Shown here piece after piece: positions 42,329 to 50,791 of a stretch of DNA of 64,000 nucleotides. The notes beneath the pieces were generated by a model that saw nothing but the letters and a program-made list of their open reading frames with translations, ran no database searches and was not told the origin of the DNA. Origin of the DNA: Jatrophihabitans sp035642535 (GTDB lineage Bacteria; Actinomycetota; Actinomycetes; Mycobacteriales; Jatrophihabitantaceae); the NCBI GenBank assembly GCA_035642535.1, contig DASQSE010000016.1:18700-82699 (forward strand), given 5' to 3'. Positions within the stretch are counted from its first letter, which is position 1, and each line of letters begins with the position of its first letter. Made by a program: the position numbers and the translations under genes.

Positions 42329-42347
42329 TCACAAGTATAACCTGTGA
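42329..42347. promoter_or_regulatory. Dyad and -10 element of a leaderless promoter
   Basis: The inverted repeat TCACA (42329-42333) and TGTGA (42343-42347) brackets TATAAC (42336-42341). The rightward GTG of the VOC gene is at 42349, seven bases after this -10 hexamer, where transcription would begin. So the VOC message looks leaderless, and the dyad looks like an operator covering the -10, most simply for the divergent CGNR regulator. Confidence 0.6.
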
Positions 42348-42348
42348 T

Positions 42349-42732
42349 GTGATCAGTATTGCCGGCCTCGACCATCTGGTCCTGACAGTCATCGACCCGC
42401 AGCGAACGGCCGCGTTCTACCAGCGCGTGCTCGGCATGCAGCCGGTCCGGTTCGGCGGCGGGCGCCTCGCCGTGCACTTCGGCCAGAGCAAGATCAACCT
42501 GCATCAAGCGGGCGACGAGATCGCACCGCACGCCGCGCAACCCACGCCGGGCAGCGCGGACCTGTGCCTGCTCACGACCTCCCCGATCGAGGACGTGGTG
42601 GCCGATCTCGACGCAGCAGGCGTCCGCATCGAGGAAGGACCGGTGCAGCGCACCGGTGCGCAGGGGCCGATCACCAGCGTCTACATCCGCGACCCGGACA
42701 GCAATCTGATCGAGATTGCCACGCAGGCATAG
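42349..42732 (+). CDS. VOC/glyoxalase-fold protein
   Basis: A 127-residue VOC protein: GLDHLVLTVIDPQRTAAFYQ, RVLGMQPVRFGGGRLAVHFG, then GSADLCLLTTSPIEDVVADL, and SVYIRDPDSNLIEIAT. The metal positions His (first HLVL), His/Gln in the middle (LAVHFGQ) and the terminal Glu (LIEIA) are kept, so it is probably a metal-dependent enzyme such as a glyoxalase, dioxygenase or fosfomycin-resistance relative. The GTG at 42349 has no ribosome site but a -10 hexamer just upstream, implying a leaderless message. It is followed nine bases later by a methyltransferase. Confidence 0.88.
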   Translation: MISIAGLDHLVLTVIDPQRTAAFYQRVLGMQPVRFGGGRLAVHFGQSKINLHQAGDEIAPHAAQPTPGSADLCLLTTSPIEDVVADLDAAGVRIEEGPVQRTGAQGPITSVYIRDPDSNLIEIATQA

Positions 42733-42741
42733 GACGGACTG

Positions 42742-43506
42742 GTGGGACGCGTCGCGTACGGCGAGCAGGAGGCGGCTGCATTCGAAGCCGCCCGGCACAT
42801 CCCCGACCGCGGGCTCGCGCAGTGGCGCACGGCGATCGCCCGCCACCTTGCTCCTCGCCCTGGGATGCGGGTGCTGGATCTCGGCGCCGGCACCGGCTGG
42901 TGGGCGAGCGCCTTCGCCCGCTGGTACGGCATCGAGGTCGTCGCCGTCGAGCCCTCGCCCGCCATGCGCGCCCGCAGTCGACATTCGCCGATGCTGGCGG
43001 GCGAGGCGGGCGCACTCCCCGTGGCCGGCAATGCGGTCGACGGCGCCTGGCTGTCGACGGTCGTCCACCACCTGCCCGACCTGCGCGCCGCCGCCGCCGA
43101 GTTGGCTCGCGTGCTGCGCCCCGGCGCCCCCGTCCTCATCCGCTCCGTGTTCCGCGGACGCCACGACGGGATCCAGCTGTTCCGGTACTGGCCCGAGGCG
43201 TCGGCGGCACTCGATGCGTTCCCCACGATCGGCGACGTACGCGCCGCCTTCGCCACCGCTGGATTCACCTGCAGCGCGCTCGATCGAGTGCCGCAGATCT
43301 CCGCCGATTCACTCGCCACCATGGCCGCCGACCCACAGCGCGATGCGCACACGCCGTTGAAACTGATCAGCGACGCTGCCTACGCCGCAGGTGTCGCCCG
43401 ACTTCGTGCCGCGGCAGCCACCGACTGCGGGCCGGTCATCGACACCCTCGACCTGCTCGTCCTGCACCGCGGCCGGTCGCACTCACGGTCGCGACCCGTC
43501 GCGTAG
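42742..43506 (+). CDS. Class I SAM-dependent methyltransferase
   Basis: A 254-residue methyltransferase. Motif I is MRVLDLGAGTGWWASAFARW; motif II acidic residue ends VVAVEPSPAMRARS; then AVDGAWLSTVVHHLPDLRAA and VLRPGAPVLIRSVFRG complete the Methyltransf_11 core. The C-terminal 90 residues probably bind the acceptor. The start GTG 42742 follows AGGACGG and lies nine bases after the VOC gene, forming a two-gene unit. The 3' end overlaps the convergent PfkB gene by 24 bases. The substrate is unknown. Confidence 0.88.
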   Translation: MGRVAYGEQEAAAFEAARHIPDRGLAQWRTAIARHLAPRPGMRVLDLGAGTGWWASAFARWYGIEVVAVEPSPAMRARSRHSPMLAGEAGALPVAGNAVDGAWLSTVVHHLPDLRAAAAELARVLRPGAPVLIRSVFRGRHDGIQLFRYWPEASAALDAFPTIGDVRAAFATAGFTCSALDRVPQISADSLATMAADPQRDAHTPLKLISDAAYAAGVARLRAAAATDCGPVIDTLDLLVLHRGRSHSRSRPVA

Positions 43507-44421
43507 GAAGCGCTGCGCCGCCGCCAAGGTCGGCTGCGCGGCGACGGCTCCGATGCCTTGCGTGGACAACGCACCGACCGCGTTGGCAAGCTGCAAGCAC
43601 TGTGCCGGTGGCAGTTCGGCGAGCCAACCGCTCAGGAAGCCGGCATTGAACGCGTCGCCGGCTCCTGTCGTCTCGACGGTCGACCACGCATACCCCGGCT
43701 CGCGATGCAGATCGCCGTTGCGCGCGAGCAGCGCCCCGTCCGCTCCGAGTTTCACCGCGACCATCGGAATGGTGTCCGCCAATGCGAGCGCGGCTTGCTC
43801 GACGTCCGACGTGCCGGCGATAGCGCATGCCTCGGCGGCGTTCGGCAGGAAGATGTCGACCAACCCGAGCACGGCCGGCAGACCGGCGTCCCATGATTGG
43901 GCGGGATCCCAGTTCGTATCGATCGATGTCGAGACGCCGGCGGTCCGGAGCACGTCGAGCAGGTCGGTCAGACCCGGCCGCAGGCCGGCGAGCAGAAAGT
44001 ACGAACTGAGGTGGACGTGCCGCGCTTCGGCGAGGACGTCCGGTGCCAGATGTTCGCTGGTGAGCCGTTCGATCGCACCCAGGTGCGTGAGGATGGCTCG
44101 GTCCTGGCCGCGCGAGATGATCACGCTGAAGCCGGTCGGCGTCTCGGCGAGGCGCGGGCAAAGACCGATGTCCACGCCTCGGTTGCGAAGCTCTGCGGTC
44201 ATGTAGTCGCCGAACGCGTCCGTGCCGATCGCGCCGACGAACGCGGTGCGCAGGCCGAGACGTGCGCACGCGCAGGCGGTGATGGAGCCGGAGCCGCCCA
44301 CGGTCAGCGCGCCGTCGGCGAACAGCGTCTCCTGCTGGCCGAACTCGACCGTCGCGTCCGGATCACTGAGCACGATGTCGGGGTTGCAGTCGCCGATCAC
44401 GACGACGTCGACCTTGCTCAT
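43483..44421 (-). CDS. PfkB-family carbohydrate kinase
   Basis: A 312-residue sugar kinase. The N-terminal signature is GGSGSITACACARLGLRTAF and the C-terminal one ETTGAGDAFNAGFLSGWLAE with catalytic Asp; the anion hole is GAGD. It is the last gene of a leftward cluster with a glycosidase and a sugar ABC transporter, ten bases after the glycosidase stop, preceded by GGAG. In this context it could phosphorylate tagatose-6-phosphate, fructose or a related ketose; ribokinase activity is also possible. The overlap with the convergent methyltransferase is 24 bases. Confidence 0.9.
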   Translation of the reverse strand: MSKVDVVVIGDCNPDIVLSDPDATVEFGQQETLFADGALTVGGSGSITACACARLGLRTAFVGAIGTDAFGDYMTAELRNRGVDIGLCPRLAETPTGFSVIISRGQDRAILTHLGAIERLTSEHLAPDVLAEARHVHLSSYFLLAGLRPGLTDLLDVLRTAGVSTSIDTNWDPAQSWDAGLPAVLGLVDIFLPNAAEACAIAGTSDVEQAALALADTIPMVAVKLGADGALLARNGDLHREPGYAWSTVETTGAGDAFNAGFLSGWLAELPPAQCLQLANAVGALSTQGIGAVAAQPTLAAAQRFLRDGSRP

Positions 44422-44431
44422 CAACACTCCG

Positions 44432-45400
44432 TCAGAGTGGCAGCCGGGCGGTGCCGATCTGCGCCTGGTAGCCGTCGGCCAACGCACGCGCGCCGCCGGC
44501 ATAGAGGATGTGCCATCGTCCGCCGAGGCGGAACGGAACGGCGGAGGAAACGGACAGGCTGTCGAACTCGCCCGGCCGCCCCGGCACAAGGATGGGGTTG
44601 CCGGGATGTTTGCGCCAGTTGACGAGGTCGGTCGACATTGCGAGGCCGATGCCCGACGGATCGTCGATCGCGCGGTTGTCGCCTGCATACAGCATGACGA
44701 ACTGCCCGTCGTCCACGAACACCTTCGGCGTCGTCACCGTGAAGGAGTCCCATTCGCCGTCCCGCCCGGTGTCGAGCAGCGGCGCGGCGCCGATCGCTTC
44801 GAACGTCACGCCGTCGCCGGAACGGGCACCGAAGATGCGATATCCGCCCGCGATGACCAGCACGTAGAACAGGTACAGCTCGCCGCCGTGTTCGATGACG
44901 TAGGGGCAGCGGCCCGCCATGACTGGTTGCCGGTCCGCCGCCAAACCCTCGGCGGTCGCAACGGCGTGCCCGATGGTTTCGTCGGTGGGCACATCGTCGT
45001 GGGACGAGTCGGCCAGCTCTGCGAAGGCGTGTGCGCCGCCCGCCGTAGCGCTGTAGTACACGTGGGTCCGGCCACGGAAGCGGATCGCGGCCGGGTCGAA
45101 GACGCTGCCGTCGTCGAAGCCGTTCGCGCCCGGCTCCAGCAGCGGGTTCTGCGGGTCCGCGGCCCAGTCGCTCGCGAAATCGCCGCCGAGTCGGGACACG
45201 TAGCTGCCGATGCTTTCCCGGTCGCCGGCACCGCCCTCGGCGTAGAGCGTGACCATGTCGCCGTCGACGAGGACGGAACTGGGCGCGACGAATTCCGCGC
45301 ACCACGCATCCCCGGCCCGGATCACCGGATTCCCAGGGCAGCGCTCCCATTGCCCCTGGTTGGCCGTCGGGTCCGATCCGAAGAAGTCGAGGAACGACAT
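44432..45400 (-). CDS. Intracellular beta-propeller glycosidase (GH43/GH130-like)
   Basis: A 322-residue five-bladed-propeller protein without signal peptide. Acidic and aromatic blade motifs recur: APSSVLVDGDMVTLYAEGG, SVFDPAAIRFRGRTHVYYSA, CPYVIEHGGELYLFYVLVIA, TTPKVFVDDGQFVMLYAGDN and WHILYAGGARALADG. This is typical of GH43, GH117 or GH130-like enzymes; the three catalytic acids cannot be assigned with confidence. Its position between the permease (four bases) and a kinase suggests it cleaves or phosphorolyses the imported oligosaccharide in the cytoplasm. Confidence 0.78.
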   Translation of the reverse strand: MSFLDFFGSDPTANQGQWERCPGNPVIRAGDAWCAEFVAPSSVLVDGDMVTLYAEGGAGDRESIGSYVSRLGGDFASDWAADPQNPLLEPGANGFDDGSVFDPAAIRFRGRTHVYYSATAGGAHAFAELADSSHDDVPTDETIGHAVATAEGLAADRQPVMAGRCPYVIEHGGELYLFYVLVIAGGYRIFGARSGDGVTFEAIGAAPLLDTGRDGEWDSFTVTTPKVFVDDGQFVMLYAGDNRAIDDPSGIGLAMSTDLVNWRKHPGNPILVPGRPGEFDSLSVSSAVPFRLGGRWHILYAGGARALADGYQAQIGTARLPL

Positions 45401-45404
45401 CGGC

Positions 45405-46343
45405 CTACTTGCCCATTCCGCCGAGCAGGCCGCGCATGAGGTGCCGCTGGCCGATCAGGTAGACGAGGACCACGGGCACGGTCGCAATCGTCATACCGGC
45501 CATGAGTTCCGGCACGTCCAGCGAGTACAACCCGCTGAACACGGTGACGCCGACCATGAGCGTCCGCTGCTGCTCGTTCTGCAGGAACACCAGGGCCAAG
45601 ATCAGCTCGTTCCAGGCGAACACGAAGTTGATGATGACGGCGGTGAAGATCACCGGGCGCGATGCGGGCAACACGATGCGCAGCAGCGTCCGAAGGGAAC
45701 CGAGGCCGTCGATCGCCGCCGCGTCGAGCAGGTCGTTCGGGAACGTGCGGAAGAAGTTGCGGAACAGGTACAGGCTCATCGGCAGCATGATCCCGATATA
45801 CAGGATGATCACCGACCATCTGCTGTTGATCAGGTCGAGCCGCGTCATGAACTTGAACTGCGGCACCAGCAGCACGATGGACGGGATCGCCATCGTCGGC
45901 AGCATGATGCGGAAGATCGCCTCGCTACCCGGAAAGGTCATCTTGGCGAACGCGTACGCCGCGAGCGCGGCACACGCTGTTGCCACGGCCACGGAGACGA
46001 CGCTGATGATCGCGCTGTTCACGAAGAAGCGGCCGAGGTTCGCGCTGTTGATCGCGTCGCTGTACTTCGAGAGCGTTGGATGGTTCGGCACGTTGAGGGC
46101 GCTTTGTGCGAACGCCGAGCGGGTCTTCAGCGAGTTCGCGATCATGAAGTAGAGCGGGAACAGCACGGTCAGTGCCATCAGCACGAACGGGATCTGCAGC
46201 GCGATCTGGCTCAGCGTGCGCCGGGTGCGCCACCGTCGGCGAATGGTCTGCTGCGGACGGCCTGCACGCGACGTGTCCGGGTGGCCGGCGAGGTGCTCGC
46301 CGCCGGCCGGTGCACCGACATCCGCCGGCGAGTGCGCGCTCAT
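45405..46343 (-). CDS. Carbohydrate ABC transporter permease (MalG type)
   Basis: A 312-residue permease with about six helices after a hydrophilic N-terminus of 45 residues. The inner-membrane permease motif EAA-loop is AAAIDGLGSLRTLLRIVLPA (about residues 205-225), which docks on the ATPase. Start ATG 46343 follows a weak GCCGGG. It forms the pore with the next gene (MalF type), delivering sugar from the binding protein. The ATP-hydrolysing subunit is not encoded in the cluster, as is common when a shared MsiK-like ATPase serves several importers. Confidence 0.93.
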   Translation of the reverse strand: MSAHSPADVGAPAGGEHLAGHPDTSRAGRPQQTIRRRWRTRRTLSQIALQIPFVLMALTVLFPLYFMIANSLKTRSAFAQSALNVPNHPTLSKYSDAINSANLGRFFVNSAIISVVSVAVATACAALAAYAFAKMTFPGSEAIFRIMLPTMAIPSIVLLVPQFKFMTRLDLINSRWSVIILYIGIMLPMSLYLFRNFFRTFPNDLLDAAAIDGLGSLRTLLRIVLPASRPVIFTAVIINFVFAWNELILALVFLQNEQQRTLMVGVTVFSGLYSLDVPELMAGMTIATVPVVLVYLIGQRHLMRGLLGGMGK

Positions 46344-46382
46344 GTCGGACCCGGCCGGCGCGGGAAGCGACGGATCGGCAGC

Positions 46383-47252
46383 TCAGACCTCAATGCGATC
46401 CACCGCCTTGCGAGTCACGGCCTGCACGAACAGCACGGCGGTCGCGACGAGCAGCAGGATGACGCTGGCCGCCGACGCGAGATTGCTCAACCCGTTGCGG
46501 AACGCGTTCTGGTAGATGTACAGCTCGGTCACGTAGCTCTTCTGCTGTGGGCCACCGCCCGTCATCACGTAGACGTAGCTGAACACCCAGCTCAGCATGT
46601 TGATCAGGCTTATCGTGACGAAGAACTCGATCACCCGGGCAAGCTGAGGCATCGTGATGTGCCAGAACCGCTGGAACCAGTTGGCGCCGTCCGTGAGCGC
46701 GGCCTCGTAGAGCTGTTCGTCCACGCTGGCCAGCCGGGCCAGGAACAGCACGATCGCAAGGCCGGTCTGCTGCCAGGCGATGATGACCGCGATCGACCAC
46801 AGCGCGAGATCGGGGTTGCCCAACCAGTCGTGCACCAGGAAGTGGAGATGCAGCGTGTCGAGCATCTGGTTGAGGACGCCGTTGCGTTCGAGGATGTAGG
46901 AGAACACGACGCCGACGATCGGCACCGCAAGGATGTAGGGCAGGAAGGCCAGCGAGCGATAGATCCGCCATCCCTTGATGCGCTCGAAGAGCAGGACCGC
47001 CACGACCAGCCCGACGACCGTCATCGCGGGGATTACCAGGAACAGCTTGAGGTTGTCGCGCAGCGACTGCCAGAACAGCGGATCGTGGAATATGCCGTGG
47101 TAGTTCTCCCTGCCCCAGTGCATCACGCCGAGCAGGCCAGGCACCCGAAAGCTCTCGAGCACCACGGCCACGACGGCGTACCCGAAGACCACGCCGAGGA
47201 ACGCCAGCGTCGGCAGCAGGTACGCGTACGGGGTCCAGCGGCGTGTTCGCAC
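46383..47252 (-). CDS. Carbohydrate ABC transporter permease (MalF type)
   Basis: A 289-residue six-helix permease starting RTRRWTPYAYLLPTLAFLGV, with EAA-loop motif YEAALTDGANWFQRFWHITM then PQLARVIEFFVTISL. GTG start 47252 with AGGTGGG upstream. It lies 39 bases before the MalG-type partner and 42 bases after the binding protein, in one operon. Typical family members import oligosaccharides or amino sugars; the specificity is set by the lipoprotein. Confidence 0.93.
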   Translation of the reverse strand: MRTRRWTPYAYLLPTLAFLGVVFGYAVVAVVLESFRVPGLLGVMHWGRENYHGIFHDPLFWQSLRDNLKLFLVIPAMTVVGLVVAVLLFERIKGWRIYRSLAFLPYILAVPIVGVVFSYILERNGVLNQMLDTLHLHFLVHDWLGNPDLALWSIAVIIAWQQTGLAIVLFLARLASVDEQLYEAALTDGANWFQRFWHITMPQLARVIEFFVTISLINMLSWVFSYVYVMTGGGPQQKSYVTELYIYQNAFRNGLSNLASAASVILLLVATAVLFVQAVTRKAVDRIEV

Positions 47253-47294
47253 AGCCCACCTACCCTCCGCTATGGCCGGCGGTGCAGCGCGTCA

Positions 47295-48680
47295 TCAGTG
47301 CTCGAGAGGTTTCCACGTCTTGTAGGCGTCCAACTGCGCCGGCGACTGGTCTCCCCACTTGCTGATCGCGCCTTGCATCGTGGAGATCGCGGAGTCCACG
47401 GTGGCGCCGGACTGCCACAGCTGCTGCAGACCGGGGTCGACGCCGTTCGTCTCGAACGGCAGCGGGTAGTAGTACTGGTACCAGAAGTTCGGCAGCGTCT
47501 TCTGCCAGTTCCACATCGTCTTGTCGGTCTCCGTGTCGAGCCAGGACGCCTCGAACTTGGTGTCCGGGCAGATCGCCCCGGACTCCCGGTACATCAGCTG
47601 CATCATCTCGGGCGTGTGCAGGAACTTCAGGAACGCCGCCGCCTCCTCCTTGTGCTCGGAGAACTTGGTCAGCAACAGCACCTGCGCGGGCGCGCCGAAC
47701 GAGTTGGCGAACCTGCCCGTGCCGAACGCCGGCGACCGCATGACCCCGACCGTGTCCGCGCCACCCATGGTCCGGTAGAAGCTGGTGATCTGCGGCTGGA
47801 CCGACGTGACGATCGCTGCCTTGCGCGCGGTGAAGAGGTCCTGGCCCTGGTAGAGGTTGATCGACTGGATGTCGTCGTTGAAGAAGCCGGCAGTGACCAG
47901 GTCCTGTACGCGCTCGATCCACTCGGTGTACATCGGGCCCTCGTACTTGACCGACCCGCGGAACGGCGCGATGGAGTCGTCGACGCTGTTGAAGTTCTGC
48001 TGGCCGAAGTAACTGGCGAGCCACCCACCGAGGTACTGGTCCTTGAAGCCGGCTCCGATCGGCGTGACCCCGGCCTTCTTCAGCTTCGACAGCGCGGTGA
48101 GGTACGCGTCCCAGGTGACCGGCGGTTCCTCAGCATTGAGCCCCGCGTCGGCGAACATCTTCTTGTTGTAGGGGAATGCGGTGCCGATCTGGTAGAAGGG
48201 CATGCCCCACTGCTTGCCGCCCCAGTTCGTCTCGGCGAGCGTGGCCTGCGGAATGTTGTCCTTCAGCCACGCGGAGTCGACGTAATCGCTCAACGGCGAG
48301 CAGTAGCCGAGCCACACGTCACCGAGGGCCTGGGTGCCGCCCCACAGGTACTGGATGTCCGGCCCTTTGCCGGCCTGAGCGGCCGCCGCGAACGCGCTGT
48401 ACAGCGAATCGCTGGACTGCAGCACTGCGGTGACCTTCACCTTGGACTGCGAGCTGTTGTACTTGGCCACCGCCTGCTGCATGAACTTCTTCATGCCGGG
48501 CGCTTCCTGCTCGCCCCAGTACCAGACCAACAGTTCGACCTGGCCGTTCTGGGACCCCCCGCCGCTACTCGAGCAGGAGGCGAGCAGCGGCGCAGCGACA
48601 GCGGCCACCCCCGCCAAACCGGACATCTGCAGGAAGCCCCGCCGAGACAGCTCTTTGTACTCGCCAGCAACCGTGCGCAT
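47295..48680 (-). CDS. Sugar-binding lipoprotein of ABC transporter
   Basis: A 461-residue cluster B/D-type solute-binding protein. The N-terminus has a twin-arginine motif (LSRRGFLQM) followed by a lipobox (LLASC, Cys36), so it may be Tat-exported and lipidated. The mature domain has VELLVWYWGEQEAPGMKKFM and the usual aromatic residues (WGGKQWGMPFYQIG, WNWQKTLPNFWYQYYYPLPF) for stacking on sugar rings. It is the promoter-proximal gene of the catabolic operon; a promoter with DeoR-like repeats is 76 or more bases upstream. Confidence 0.94.
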   Translation of the reverse strand: MRTVAGEYKELSRRGFLQMSGLAGVAAVAAPLLASCSSSGGGSQNGQVELLVWYWGEQEAPGMKKFMQQAVAKYNSSQSKVKVTAVLQSSDSLYSAFAAAAQAGKGPDIQYLWGGTQALGDVWLGYCSPLSDYVDSAWLKDNIPQATLAETNWGGKQWGMPFYQIGTAFPYNKKMFADAGLNAEEPPVTWDAYLTALSKLKKAGVTPIGAGFKDQYLGGWLASYFGQQNFNSVDDSIAPFRGSVKYEGPMYTEWIERVQDLVTAGFFNDDIQSINLYQGQDLFTARKAAIVTSVQPQITSFYRTMGGADTVGVMRSPAFGTGRFANSFGAPAQVLLLTKFSEHKEEAAAFLKFLHTPEMMQLMYRESGAICPDTKFEASWLDTETDKTMWNWQKTLPNFWYQYYYPLPFETNGVDPGLQQLWQSGATVDSAISTMQGAISKWGDQSPAQLDAYKTWKPLEH

Positions 48681-48755
48681 AGCAACCTCCGGCCCGCGCG
48701 CCGCACCCTCGTGTAGGCATCAGGCGCACTGGAATCGGCCTGTCGATATTTGCTC

Positions 48756-48800
48756 ACGCTAGGACTACTCCGAGCACTAGTCAACATGCCATGAGCACTA
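48756..48800 (-). promoter_or_regulatory. Promoter and direct-repeat operator of the sugar operon
   Basis: Reading leftward: TTGACT (48784-48779), a 17-base spacer, and TAGCGT (48761-48756) form a good sigma-70-type promoter, about 75 bases from the binding-protein start. Two direct repeats GAGCACTA at 48772-48779 and 48793-48800 lie 21 bases apart, exactly two helical turns, and flank the -35. DeoR proteins commonly bind such repeats, so the adjacent DeoR gene product is the obvious candidate. Confidence 0.6.
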
Positions 48801-48857
48801 ATGCGCAGTCGCCGCGCGTGCCACTACCCGGCCGGGTGGCCCCAGGAGCCAGGCGAG

Positions 48858-49649
48858 TCAGACCGCTTCGACCGTGATGCCGAGAGCGCGCAGTTCGGCG
48901 AGCGCGGTTGGGTCCGCCCCGGTGTCAGTGATCAGCACGTGCACGCTCGAGATGTCGCAGATCTTGCAGAATGCGTGCCGTTCCAACTTCGACGCGTCCG
49001 CGACCACGACCACCTGGCGGGCATGCTCGACCATCAGCCGGTTCACCTCGGCCTCGCCCTCGTGGTTTGCCGCGGCGCCCTGCGCCCGACTCAACGAGTC
49101 CACGCCGAGGAACATCACGTCCATCTGGAGGTCGGCCAGCCCGCGCGTGGCGAGCGGCCCGATGAGCTCGTAGGAGCGGCTGCGAGCCACCCCACCGGGC
49201 ACCACGGTCTTGATCTGCGGACGCACGACCAGCGCGTTCGCGATGTTGATCGCGTTGGTCACGACGACGAACGTGAAGTCGTCGCGCCCCCGTTCTGCCA
49301 CCAAATCCGCGCGCATCGCGAGCTCATGGGCTACTGCGGTAGTCGTCGTCCCGCCGTTGAAGCCGACGACTGCGCCCGCCGAGACCATCGACGCCGCCTG
49401 CACCGCGATGCGCTGCTTCTCGTCGTGCTGCCGGGCGCTGCGATACCGCAACGGCAACTCGTAGGCGACCGACTGCAGGACGGCCCCACCGCGAGTGCGA
49501 GAGAGCAACCGCTGCTCCGCGAGTTCGTCCAGGTCGCGGCGCACCGTCGCCGGCGACACGTCGAAACTCTCGGCCAGCTGCTCGACGGACAGCGACCCGT
49601 TCGCGGCAAGCATGTCCAGCACTCCGCTCAACCGCTCATGTCGAAGCAT
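48858..49649 (-). CDS. DeoR-family transcriptional regulator
   Basis: A 263-residue repressor. The N-terminal helix-turn-helix is ANGSLSVEQLAESFDVSPAT then VRRDLDELAEQRLLSR; the C-terminal sugar-phosphate-sensing domain (DeoRC) includes GAVVGFNGGTTTTAVAHELA and VMFLGVDSLSRAQGAAANHE. Members respond to sugar phosphates such as tagatose- or galactosamine-phosphates. It lies between the leftward transporter operon and the rightward isomerase genes and probably controls both. ATG 49649 has GGGAGC upstream; an in-frame ATG at 49769 is rejected for its unlikely N-terminus. Confidence 0.92.
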   Translation of the reverse strand: MLRHERLSGVLDMLAANGSLSVEQLAESFDVSPATVRRDLDELAEQRLLSRTRGGAVLQSVAYELPLRYRSARQHDEKQRIAVQAASMVSAGAVVGFNGGTTTTAVAHELAMRADLVAERGRDDFTFVVVTNAINIANALVVRPQIKTVVPGGVARSRSYELIGPLATRGLADLQMDVMFLGVDSLSRAQGAAANHEGEAEVNRLMVEHARQVVVVADASKLERHAFCKICDISSVHVLITDTGADPTALAELRALGITVEAV

Positions 49650-49877
49650 CGACAGCTCCCGTTCTCGCGCAGCCGGGCAAGCCATCGGGAGCGTCCCGTG
49701 CAGGCCGCCGATCCTCGGCAATTGCCGTGAGCATAGGCGCGATGGCAGTCGCGCCCGCGCAGCCGGCACGCCCCGTAGGCAAGAGCCCTCCGATGGGTTG
49801 ACGAAGCTGATGCCAAGCGATCAAATTATTGCGTATAGCAGCAGTTTCAATCAACTTCGCTCAGAGGAGGCGCGGCC

Positions 49878-50768
49878 ATGTCTGCGCCACACGTCGCCGC
49901 CGAGATAGCCAGCCAGCCGAGGTGCTGGCTCCAGGCACACGAGGCAGCCAAGGCATCGGCCGAGCATCTGCCGTTGGCCGGAGAACGCGTCGCTGTCGTC
50001 GGATGCGGAACATCGCTGTACATGGCGATGACGTATGCCGCGCTGCGGGAGGAATCCGGTGCCGGGCTGTGTGATGCCTTCCCGGCATCAGAATTCCCGC
50101 TGGGCCGCGAGTACGACCACGTCATCGCGATCACCCGCTCCGGAACGACCACCGAGGTGCTCGAACTGCTCGAGCAGCTCGAGCGGCGGACCCCGACGCT
50201 GGCCATCACCGGCGACGGGGCTGCGCCGGTATCCGACTATGCCGACCAGGTCATCCTGCTGGACTTCGCCGACGAGCAGTCCGTCGTCCAGACCCGGTTC
50301 GCCACGTCGACCTTGGCGTTGCTGCGGTCCGCGCTCGGCCATGACGTGGCGCAACTTGCCCACGACGCGGAGCGTGCCCTCTCGCGTGAACTCGAGCCGG
50401 CACTCGTCGACGCCGCGCAGATCACCTTCCTCGGCCGTGGCTGGACGCTGGGACTCGCGCATGAGGCAGCCCTCAAGCTGCGCGAAGCGGCCGGTGCGTG
50501 GACCGAGTCCTATCCGGCCATGGAGTACCGCCACGGCCCGATCTCGATCGCGCAACCGGGTCGGGTCACGTGGATGTTCGGGCAGCTGCCATCCGGTCTC
50601 GCCGACGATGTCCGCGCCACCGGCGCGTGGCTCGAATCCGGTGCAGGATTGGACCCGATGGCCGAGTTGATCGTGGCGCAGCGTGTCGCTCTCGCACAGG
50701 CGCTTGCCCGCGGCCTCGACCCGGACCGGCCGCGCAACCTCAGCCGCGCCGTGGTCCTCGACCGGTGA
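49878..50768 (+). CDS. SIS-domain sugar isomerase/deaminase (AgaS/GlmS-like)
   Basis: A 296-residue protein with two SIS domains. Key motifs: VAVVGCGTSLYMAMTYAALR, VIAITRSGTTTEVLELLEQL, ITFLGRGWTLGLAHEAALKL and YPAMEYRHGPISIAQPG (the E-RHGP motif of GlmS and AgaS-type enzymes). It should isomerise or deaminate an amino-sugar phosphate, for example galactosamine-6-phosphate to tagatose-6-phosphate. No glutaminase domain is present. GAGGAGG precedes ATG 49878. It is followed by a GatZ/KbaZ-like gene, and an in-cluster deacetylase is lacking. Confidence 0.88.
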   Translation: MSAPHVAAEIASQPRCWLQAHEAAKASAEHLPLAGERVAVVGCGTSLYMAMTYAALREESGAGLCDAFPASEFPLGREYDHVIAITRSGTTTEVLELLEQLERRTPTLAITGDGAAPVSDYADQVILLDFADEQSVVQTRFATSTLALLRSALGHDVAQLAHDAERALSRELEPALVDAAQITFLGRGWTLGLAHEAALKLREAAGAWTESYPAMEYRHGPISIAQPGRVTWMFGQLPSGLADDVRATGAWLESGAGLDPMAELIVAQRVALAQALARGLDPDRPRNLSRAVVLDR

Positions 50769-50791
50769 CGTCGTCGAAGGGAACGGCGAAC

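Noticed and set aside
45249..48716. A 1155-codon open frame on the plus strand
   Set aside because: It lies antisense to five well-supported leftward genes, is rich in Arg, His, Gln and Asp as expected of reverse-strand high-GC DNA, and has no domain.
50498..50791. Upstream extension of the GatZ-like protein
   Set aside because: It is the shifted frame of the SIS gene; ATG 50792 has a proper ribosome site and the family N-terminus.
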